Source: JAWOLE01 sp963815655 (GTDB lineage Bacteria; Acidobacteriota; Thermoanaerobaculia; UBA5066; Gp7-AA6). From it: a DNA stretch of 64,000 bases. Position numbers and translations under genes: made by a program. Under the pieces are notes generated by a model. It did no database searches. It was not told the origin of the DNA and saw nothing but the letters and a program-made list of their open reading frames with translations. Of this stretch, positions 1 to 6,660 are shown piece by piece. The stretch lies in the NCBI GenBank assembly GCA_963815655.1, contig CAWFHK010000001.1, positions 2,914,001 to 2,978,000 of the forward strand. The letters run 5' to 3'. Each line of letters starts with the position of its first letter. Position 1 is the first letter of the stretch.

Positions 1-868
1 CCATGGCGAGGAGGGCGTGGGAGCGGGCGAGCTCGCGCTCCATGAGCGCTACTTCCTCGCGCCAGGTGTAGGGGACGAGCTGGACGTGCTTCAGGTACCA
101 GTCGTAGTTCTCGACTCCGATGCCGGAGGGCCCGTGCTTCACCGCGGACTGCGCGTCGAGCCAGGCCGCGAAGTCGTCCGTGGCATTCTTCGCCTTCTCG
201 ATGTTCGCTTTCAACCCGGCCGGCGCGCTCCCGACCTTCGCCGCGAGCAGGGCGATGTCGGCGCTCTGCTGCCGCACGCTCTTCGCGCCGGAGATCCAGA
301 GGTCCCGGCCGTCGCCGATCAGGTTGCCCTTCGCCTGGGCGAGCAGCCCCGGGATCGCGCGGATCCCGGCGTCGATCTCGGCCGCGCTCTCCGCGGTCAG
401 CGGGAAACGGTAGGTCCAGAGCTCCACGGCGCCCCACGCGAACGGCCCTTCGCGGGCGGGCTGGTCGCTCTCTTCCGCGAAGACCGTGACGTAGAAGGCC
501 GGGTTGTTGGCCCAGGGCTTCAGGACCCGGTGATCGAAGTCGAGGCCGGCAAGCTCCGCGCGCACGACGAAGTAGTCCACCTGCTCGGCGGCGGGCCAGC
601 CGCTCGGATCGATCGCCGCGAGGCGCTTCCGGAAAGCGTCGAGCTCGCGCCGCTGCTCCCCCATCGCGCCGGCCGTGTAGTCCGGCACGCCGCCGGCGAG
701 CTTCGGCCTCTGGAACGTCCGCCACTCTCGAAAGAACGAGAGCAGGTCCTGGTATCCGCCGCTCCCGGAAGAGCCGGGAGACGCGCGGCCGCCACCGGCG
801 GCGGAGAGCCCGGCCGCCGCGAGCAGAAAGACGGCCGAGAGGAGGAGAGACGGTTCCCTCGGGATCAC
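1..868 (-). CDS. DUF885-like secreted protein (3' end off window)
   Basis: Reading the minus strand from a GTG at 868 gives an uninterrupted frame to the window edge (289 codons). It opens with a signal peptide (hydrophobic LLLSAVFLLAAAGLSAA). The rest resembles the N-terminal part of DUF885 family proteins, which are probable metal-dependent hydrolases: an early FREW region, a conserved stretch WPAAEQVDYFVVRAELAGLD near residue 90, and LKPWANNPAFY. A stop lies four codons before the GTG, so no longer start exists; no clear Shine-Dalgarno is visible. The catalytic C-terminal half is missing because the window ends, so activity cannot be judged. The family assignment rests on remembered sequence patterns. 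Confidence 0.75.
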   Translation of the reverse strand, partial: MIPREPSLLLSAVFLLAAAGLSAAGGGRASPGSSGSGGYQDLLSFFREWRTFQRPKLAGGVPDYTAGAMGEQRRELDAFRKRLAAIDPSGWPAAEQVDYFVVRAELAGLDFDHRVLKPWANNPAFYVTVFAEESDQPAREGPFAWGAVELWTYRFPLTAESAAEIDAGIRAIPGLLAQAKGNLIGDGRDLWISGAKSVRQQSADIALLAAKVGSAPAGLKANIEKAKNATDDFAAWLDAQSAVKHGPSGIGVENYDWYLKHVQLVPYTWREEVALMERELARSHALLAM

Positions 869-937
869 GGCCCGATTCTATTCGAGGGGTGATCGCGCCA
901 TCGCATGGAGCCGTGCGCGGTCAGTTGAAGAAAGGGA

Positions 938-1219
938 TCAGGGATGGCGGCGGATCGGATGACCCGGGGCATTGCCTCTCGCGCTCGGGCTTGCCGGTGC
1001 CCCGGAGTCTTTTCCGTTCGTGAGGACGTCGGCGTTGTTGAACGCCGACTCCCACGACGACCCTCGCCCCCGGATCTCGACCGTCCCGAACCGCTTCGCT
1101 CCGACCTCGAAAGGCTGGTGCTTTCCGCTCGAGTAGCGGGCGAAGCCCCGCGCGAAGACACCGCCCCACCGGAATCGGGCCTCGGCCTCGGCCTCGAACA
1201 CGGTCAGAGGCTTCATCAC
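938..1219 (-). CDS. Small hypothetical protein
   Basis: A 93-residue frame starts with GTG-ATG (1219/1216). The first ~70 residues look protein-like, with aromatic and charged residues well spread (VFEAEAEARFRW, FARYSSGKHQPFEVGAKRFG, GSSWESAFNNAD). The tail is Pro/Arg-rich and could be spurious extension. No signal peptide or membrane segment is seen. It lies between a small zinc-ribbon protein and the DUF885 gene, all on the minus strand. I do not recognise a family. The case rests on residue composition alone. Confidence 0.45.
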   Translation of the reverse strand: MMKPLTVFEAEAEARFRWGGVFARGFARYSSGKHQPFEVGAKRFGTVEIRGRGSSWESAFNNADVLTNGKDSGAPASPSARGNAPGHPIRRHP

Positions 1220-1268
1220 GAACGCCCGCCGTCGAATCGCAGCAATCTCTCGGCTCGACGCATCGTTA

Positions 1269-1478
1269 TCAATGCGTTTGCTGATTGAAGAGAGGCGGCA
1301 GATTTCTGCGGCTGAATCGGGAGATCTGGCCCGGGCTCTCGTCTCCCCGCTTCCGGCCGGGCTGAATGCACTTCACGTCCTGGCAGTACTCGCACCTCAC
1401 GGTGCCGTCCCGCTCGATTGCGGTCGCGTTGGTCCGGCCACAGCCCCTGCAGTTCCAATGATGTAAGACGTCTTCCAC
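1269..1478 (-). CDS. Small zinc-ribbon protein
   Basis: From a GTG at 1478 the frame encodes about 69 residues. The N-terminal half has two Cys pairs: WNCRGCGRTN, then VRCEYCQDVKC after about 13 residues, the typical four-cysteine pattern of a zinc ribbon. An AGAGAG stretch just upstream could serve as ribosome binding site. The frame stays open further upstream to 1646, but that extension is Arg/Pro-rich and reads as noise, so the short start is preferred. The C-terminal end is basic (RKRGDE, FSRRN). A role in nucleic-acid or protein binding is possible but unproven. Confidence 0.5.
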   Translation of the reverse strand: MEDVLHHWNCRGCGRTNATAIERDGTVRCEYCQDVKCIQPGRKRGDESPGQISRFSRRNLPPLFNQQTH

Positions 1479-1593
1479 GGGCGCTCTCTTTCTCGCCGAA
1501 ATACCGGGCGACGGGCGCGGACCGTTCGGGAAGGCGTGGACCGTCGGAAGGATCGGAGGAACCCAGCATACCACGCGGCGGCCGCGGGCGCCG

Positions 1594-2411
1594 TCAGGGG
1601 AACGTGACCTGGAAGCTGTCGGCCTTGTGAACGGCGGTCGCTCCACCGGCCGAATGAATCACGAGCCCGGGCGCTCCCGACGGAAAAGTCCCGTCCGTCG
1701 AGGCGCAGGCCGGATCGGGCGTGAAGACGCCGCGCACCGGCCCCCAGTTGCCGTTGGAGTCCTGCGCGCGGACAAAGACGAGGTGTCGCTCGATGAACGG
1801 GCCGAAGAGGGCCGTCGCGACCTCGCTCGTGGCGTTGGCGACGATCGACCGGCCGCCGTTGGACGCCTCGTCGTACCGTGCGTCTCGAACGTGTAGGACG
1901 CGATGCCGAGCTCGCCGCTGTAGGAGTGGAGAGTGATGAGGACCCCGGTCGCCGTGGCGGGCGCCGGATCCGTGTCGGCGGGCCCGCGCTGGAGGTCGGA
2001 TAGAGGCCGATCGACTGCCCCGGCGTGAAGCCGTTGTAGGAGGCGAACTTGTGGCCGATCGCCGAGAGGTCCGCGGAATTGGGCGCCGCGTTCGCGGTGT
2101 ATCCCCATGGCCAGAGAACCAGGTTGGGTCCGGGAAGAGGGACCGGATGAGGTCCCGCACCGCCGTCGTCTCCGGCTCGGAGGCCTGAAGGGGTCCGGGA
2201 TACGTTTCGGAGCACTTCGACTCGCTCGGCTTGTTCACCGTGCCCCACTTGAAGTCGTTGTTGCGGTTCAGGTCCACGCCGATGTTGGGCACGCCGCAGC
2301 CGCCGCCGTAGCTCCCGTCGGTGTTCTTGCGCTGGAGGTAGCCCAGCTCGGCCAGGACGCGGCCGTCGGGATTCACGACGGGAACGACGACGACATCACC
2401 GCGGTCCATTG
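1594..2411 (-). pseudogene. Rearranged M14 zinc carboxypeptidase remnant
   Basis: Three minus-strand frames together give pieces of one M14 carboxypeptidase. Frame A has VVVVPVVNPDGR, GVDLNRNNDFKW and VRDLIRSLFPD (about 2411-2128). Frame B has NLVLWPWGYT through GQSIGLYPTS (about 2125-1992). Frame C has GVLITLHSYS then GELGIASYTFE (about 1991-1885). Frame A then resumes with the C-terminal beta domain (HLVFVRAQDSNGNWGPV). In intact enzymes HSYS is followed directly by the LVLWPWG block, so the two blocks are in swapped order here. The HxxE zinc-binding region expected upstream is absent, and sequence is missing between TFE and the beta domain. The gene is broken in several ways and cannot make a working enzyme as read. 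Real decay and misassembly are both possible. Confidence 0.75.
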
Positions 2412-3073
2412 AGCCGATGTGATAGGCTGGCGGCTCCTTCACCGCCGACGGACCGCATCCAGGAAACAAGGAGTGCCCGCCTCCGGTCTCGGGAAGAAAG
2501 CAGGCACCTCCATGAGCAGCCAATCAGTTCAGACGGTCGCGGGTTGGACTTTTCGCCACTGGACCATCGATAACCGCGGGTGTTTCGCGGGATCTCAACG
2601 GCCGGCCCCGACGCCGCCGTATTCGGAAGAGGTCGACGGCGGCCAGTTCTATCGCCTCGCCTCGAAGCTCGCCCGAGTCAAGTCCGAGCTCGCGCGCCGC
2701 GTCCGCTGAGGTCTCACCGCCGCGGATCTGCCGCAACCCGCTCTCCGGCATCGAGTGCATCCTCGCCGAGGACAGGCGAGGTCCAGGACGTTCCCGCTCC
2801 CGGCGATTCTCAACACGGGCGCAGTCGACTGTTCACTTGCGAAACAAGTCACGTCGCGCGCGCGGCCGAATGACGAGGAGCGGATGGCGCCACAGGTCCT
2901 TTCGAGGAAACAATCCGGAAAGAGTTCCGGCGCGCGCAGTGTCAGCCTCCAATGTGTGATAGTCTGGAATTCCTTCAAAGGTCCAAGCCGGTTTCGGTAC
3001 CTTGTCGACGTCGGCCCTCCGTTTCGGACTCTCCGATGAAGGCCATATGTTCAAGGGTTCAGGGAGAAGTGTC
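2412..3073. other. Region without a recognisable gene
   Basis: Short overlapping frames occur on both strands, but none has a convincing domain, signal peptide or start. The part nearest 2412 would have held the N-terminus of the broken carboxypeptidase, yet no HxxE-containing segment can be found. A GATAGT hexamer at 2958-2963 could be a -10 element for the downstream plus-strand gene, with no good -35. The region reads as decayed DNA. Confidence 0.5.
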
Positions 3074-3370
3074 ATGAGATTCGCACGCAACGTCCATTTC
3101 CAGATCAAGAGCGGCAAAGAGGTCGAGTTGAACAACCTCTTCGAGAAGGAAGTCCTTCCGATGCTGCGCAAGCAGAACGGCTTCCAGGAGGAAGTGACGC
3201 TCGTCAACCCGAAGGGCGCGCACTTCATCAGCCTCTGGGACAACCGGAAGGACGCCGAAATTTACGAGACGGCGACCTACCCGCAAGTCCTGGCGAAGAT
3301 GAACGTGTTCATCGAGGGAACTCCCAAGGTGGAGACCTACGAGACCGCGTCCAGCTACGCTCGCGCGTAA
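3074..3370 (+). CDS. ABM-like (antibiotic biosynthesis monooxygenase fold) protein
   Basis: A 98-residue cytoplasmic protein. The ATG at 3074 is chosen because AGGGAGAAG sits just before it and because homology-like sequence begins MRFARNVHFQIKSG; the frame is open further upstream without such support. The pattern of a beta strand, a long helix (VELNNLFEKEVLPMLRKQNG), strands ending in HFISLWDN, and a second helix matches the dimeric alpha/beta-barrel ABM fold. Members are small oxygenases or simply unassigned; no catalytic residues can be named here. It is transcribed alone and followed by a strong terminator. Confidence 0.8.
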   Translation: MRFARNVHFQIKSGKEVELNNLFEKEVLPMLRKQNGFQEEVTLVNPKGAHFISLWDNRKDAEIYETATYPQVLAKMNVFIEGTPKVETYETASSYARA

Positions 3371-3411
3371 TCGCGTTTCCGGCGGCGCCCGCGAAGCGCC
3401 GTCCATTCAAC

Positions 3412-3437
3412 GGGGCCCCGAGAGGGGCCCTTTTCTT
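3412..3437 (+). terminator. Intrinsic terminator
   Basis: A perfect 7-bp stem GGGCCCC/GGGGCCC closed by a GAGA tetraloop is followed at once by TTTTCTT. It lies 42 bases after the stop of the ABM-like gene and faces a convergent gene ending at 3460. There is no T-run on the opposite side, so it acts on plus-strand transcripts. Confidence 0.85.
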
Positions 3438-3459
3438 ATCCGGCCGCGGGGGCTCGGGC

Positions 3460-5292
3460 TCACCTTCGAATGAACGTGAATTCTCCGGACGGGTCTCTCT
3501 GCTTCAGGGCCGTCGCCTTCCCGTTTTCCATGGCGAACTCCCAGATGACATCCGAGAATTCCGGGATCCGGAATTTCAGCCCCTTGTAGGCGATGAGCTT
3601 GTGCTCGGGCTGGCCGGTGAAGACGAGGAAGAGGGCGCCGTCCTCCTTCAGGACGACCTGGAACTTCGCCCCCGTCGGCGTCTCGTAGGTCCCGGCGAGC
3701 TCCTTCAAGACGCCCGCGTCGAGCGTCTCGGGGCGGCGCGTGAAAACCGCCTCGGCCTCGTCCAGGGACATGAGGGCCCTGTCCACGTCCCCCTCCGGAT
3801 TGGTTCCGAAGTTGACGGACCACTTTCCGTAGCGCTCGTCGTCGGGCGTGTCGAAGCGGTCGTAGTGGTAATGGGTCATCGGGAAATTCATCTTGTGAAA
3901 GTCGAACTGGAGCTGGCCGGCAACCAGCCCGATCTTCAATAGGCCGTAGGCGGGATGCTCGTACTGGCCCACGTAGTCCCCGAGCGGATGCGAGGGTTTG
4001 GTGTTCTTCACCTGGTCCGCGCCCGCCTTCGTCCGCGATTCCGTCCCGGCCTTCTTCCCCTTCAGCCGGATCTCCAGCCACCGCTTCGTCCACGGCGTCT
4101 GGTCCAGCCCGAGAAGGCGCTCGTACACGTTGTAGCTGACGAGGTTGTAGAGGATCGCGGCGTGGTCGCCGATGACCGCCACCAGGACGCCGATCTTCTC
4201 CTGCGGCATGAAGGAGACCTGCGAGTGGAAGCCGTCGAGATCCCCGCCGTGGTACGCCAGCAGATGCCCGCGGTATGAGGAGGTCCAGCGTCCCATGCCG
4301 TACGCCGGGTTGAGGATCTCCCACCATCCGCGAACCAGGGGGAGGGTGTTGGGCTGCGCGATCGCCGGCTGGAGCGTCGCCTGGAGCACGTCGGCCGGCA
4401 GGACCTGCTTCCCCTTGTACGCGCCCGCGTTCATCAGGGCGATCAGCCAATGGGACATGTCCTCGAGGTTCGAGACGATGGCGCCGGCGGGGGCCATCCC
4501 GGCCGTGTCCTCGTAGTAGGGGATCTTGTAGATCTCGAAGCTGTCGCGCTTCTCCGTGTAGGCCACGCCGAAGTCGGGCCGCTTGACCATCTCGGCGATG
4601 GAGAAGAGCGAGTTGTTCATCTCGAGCGGCTGGAAGATCCGCTCCCGCACGAACTCCTCCCAGGTCTTGCCCGACTGGAGCTCGACGAGGTATCCCGCCG
4701 CGGCGTACATCATGTTGTTGTAGAGAAAGACGGTGCGCGGCGGCTCCTTCGGCTCCATGTACTTCAACTTCCCGAAGAGCTCCTTGCGCGAGTCGGGCGA
4801 CTGGTACCAGATCGTGTCGTGGCGGGTGATGCCCGTGCGGTGGGAGAGCATGTCGCGCAGCGTCACGGTCTGGTTCAGGTAATCGTTGTAGAACTGGATC
4901 GACGGGACCGACTCGCGGACCGGCTTGTCCCAGGTCAGCTTCCCCTCGTCCACGAGGAGCCCCGCGGCGACGGCCGTGAAGAGTTTCGAGTTCGAGGCGA
5001 TCTGGTAGAGCGTGTTCGGCGTGAAGGGGAGCTTCTGGCCGTAGTCGCGGTAGCCGTACCCCTTCGCGAAGACGAGCCTGTCGCCGACGACGATGCCGAC
5101 CCCGATCCCCGGGACGTTCCAGTCCTTCAGGGTCTGGGCCATCCAGGCATCGAAGCCCTTGAGCTTCGCGGCCGTGCCGGGGTCGGGGGTCTCCCCGGGG
5201 AGAACGCGGACCAGGCCGAGGGCGAGGATCGAGAGGAGCGCGGCGCGCGCCCAGTCGCGACGGCTCCCGGACTTCTTCGAGACGACTCTCAT
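3460..5292 (-). CDS. Secreted serine hydrolase, beta-lactamase/S12 family
   Basis: A 610-residue exported protein starting at the ATG at 5292, directly preceded by AGGAGG. The frame runs further upstream but that part lies inside the P450 gene. After a signal peptide (about residues 13-33), the class C beta-lactamase/S12 fold shows its three motifs: SNSK (Ser100, Lys103), YNN (Tyr191) and HGG (about 348-350). Residues ~430-610 form a C-terminal extension of the DUF3471 kind common in such hydrolases. Family members act as esterases, D-aminopeptidases or amidases; the substrate is not predictable. It is the last gene of a tight minus-strand operon after a TonB receptor and a P450 (29-nt gap), so it may process a small molecule handled by them. 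Confidence 0.88.
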   Translation of the reverse strand: MRVVSKKSGSRRDWARAALLSILALGLVRVLPGETPDPGTAAKLKGFDAWMAQTLKDWNVPGIGVGIVVGDRLVFAKGYGYRDYGQKLPFTPNTLYQIASNSKLFTAVAAGLLVDEGKLTWDKPVRESVPSIQFYNDYLNQTVTLRDMLSHRTGITRHDTIWYQSPDSRKELFGKLKYMEPKEPPRTVFLYNNMMYAAAGYLVELQSGKTWEEFVRERIFQPLEMNNSLFSIAEMVKRPDFGVAYTEKRDSFEIYKIPYYEDTAGMAPAGAIVSNLEDMSHWLIALMNAGAYKGKQVLPADVLQATLQPAIAQPNTLPLVRGWWEILNPAYGMGRWTSSYRGHLLAYHGGDLDGFHSQVSFMPQEKIGVLVAVIGDHAAILYNLVSYNVYERLLGLDQTPWTKRWLEIRLKGKKAGTESRTKAGADQVKNTKPSHPLGDYVGQYEHPAYGLLKIGLVAGQLQFDFHKMNFPMTHYHYDRFDTPDDERYGKWSVNFGTNPEGDVDRALMSLDEAEAVFTRRPETLDAGVLKELAGTYETPTGAKFQVVLKEDGALFLVFTGQPEHKLIAYKGLKFRIPEFSDVIWEFAMENGKATALKQRDPSGEFTFIRR

Positions 5293-5321
5293 GGAGGCCT
5301 CCTCTTTCCGAGTCCCAACCA

Positions 5322-6650
5322 CTACACGACCTGCCGGCGCCGGACCCTGGCCCGGAGTCCCTCCCTTGGCTCGGGGGGAACGCGGCTCCAGTCGAGGCCG
5401 AGGTCCTGAGGCTTCTGGATCGTTACGTCGTACGCCCGGGAAAGTTCGACCAAAAAGACCTGGAGGAACAGCGGGGCGAATTCGTAGCCCGCGCACTTGT
5501 GGCCCGTGGGAGGCCCCGCGCCGTTGGGGACGTACGCGTACTCGTGCCTCTTGTGCTCGGCGCGCGCGGGAGAGAACCGCGAAGGATCGAACGCCTCCGG
5601 GTCCGAGTAGATCTCGGGCCGGATGTGGGACGACCGGTGCCCCCAGAGGACGGCCCATCCCTTAGGGACGGTGCACCCGTTGAACTCGAAGGTCTCCCGC
5701 GCCTTCCCGAAGAAGACGAACACGACCGGGCTCAAGCGGCGGATCTCCATCGAGATCATCTGCAACTCGGACATCTTCCCGAGCGTCTCGAGCGTCAGGG
5801 GCCCTTCCGGGCAATGCGTCCTGACCTCGGCGGTCAGCCGGCCGCGCGCCTCCGGGTCTCCGTCGAGCTCCAGGATCGCCTCCACGAACCAGGCCCAGAC
5901 GATCAGCCCCGCGACGACGACGTGGTGCAGCTCCCTCTTCACTTCCTCCATCGTGATGCCGCGGCCGCCTTCGGTCCTCGCCGCGAGGATGCGCGAGAGC
6001 CCGTCGTCCCGCGGCGCGGCCTGGTGCTCGCGGACGCAGGTCTCGTAGACGGAGAGGATCCGCGCGAGGGCGCGCCTGGCCCGGGTGTAAGCCGTGCCGG
6101 GGAGCGGGATCGGGAGGCTCGAGAATCCGCCCCCCACGACGCCGTAATCCGCGAGCACGGCGTCGAGCGCCGGTCCGCGGGAGAGGCCGAGAACCGTCAC
6201 GGCGATCGTCTCGATCGCGAGCCGCTTGAACTCGTCGAGGAGCCGCACCTCCCCTTCGGCCGACCACCGGCCGAGAAACTCCGACACGAGGTTCTGCATG
6301 ACCGGCAGATAGGCGACGATGGCCTCCCGGGTGAAGCCCGCCATCACGAAGTGCTTCCGGTCGCGGTGCTCCTCGCCGTCCAGGAGCGGCAGGCTCCGGC
6401 CCGCAAACAGAGTCTCGATGTGCGGCGGCATCGCGCCTTCGCGCTGCACGCGGGCGGAGTCGATGAAGAGAGCGCTGGCGTCCGGCCCGGTGATGACCGC
6501 CGTGGCCCGGCCGAAGAGGTGTGTTCGGAAGATCGGCCCGTGCTTTCGCGCCCCGGCCTCGACGAACGCGAATCCGTCCTTGAGCGCCGTCAGCGTCTCT
6601 CCAAGGACCGGCAGGCCGGTCCTGCCGGGCGGAAGCGGAGCGCCCGCCAT
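5322..6650 (-). CDS. Cytochrome P450 with atypical I-helix
   Basis: A 442-residue soluble P450. The heme-ligand loop is PNGAGPPTGHKCAGYEF, with Cys386 as thiolate ligand, and the K-helix ExxR is Glu302-Arg305 (MEIRRLSP). The proline-rich N-terminus LPPGRTGLPVLGE is typical. The central I-helix (about 240-262) reads HHVVVAGLIVWAWFVEA and lacks the acid-threonine pair that most P450s use for oxygen activation; such loss is known in peroxygenase-type and some other specialised P450s. The Arg-Pro seen in CYP152 fatty-acid peroxygenases is not present either. The gene starts 10 nt after the TonB receptor stop and is followed closely by a serine hydrolase, implying one transcript. No redox partner is encoded nearby. 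Confidence 0.9.
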   Translation of the reverse strand: MAGAPLPPGRTGLPVLGETLTALKDGFAFVEAGARKHGPIFRTHLFGRATAVITGPDASALFIDSARVQREGAMPPHIETLFAGRSLPLLDGEEHRDRKHFVMAGFTREAIVAYLPVMQNLVSEFLGRWSAEGEVRLLDEFKRLAIETIAVTVLGLSRGPALDAVLADYGVVGGGFSSLPIPLPGTAYTRARRALARILSVYETCVREHQAAPRDDGLSRILAARTEGGRGITMEEVKRELHHVVVAGLIVWAWFVEAILELDGDPEARGRLTAEVRTHCPEGPLTLETLGKMSELQMISMEIRRLSPVVFVFFGKARETFEFNGCTVPKGWAVLWGHRSSHIRPEIYSDPEAFDPSRFSPARAEHKRHEYAYVPNGAGPPTGHKCAGYEFAPLFLQVFLVELSRAYDVTIQKPQDLGLDWSRVPPEPREGLRARVRRRQVV

Positions 6651-6660
6651 CGATCCCCCG

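Noticed and set aside
5293..5658. N-terminal extension of the serine hydrolase into the P450 gene
   Set aside because: The extension has no signal peptide and is Arg/Pro-rich, while ATG 5292 has AGGAGG and a signal peptide.
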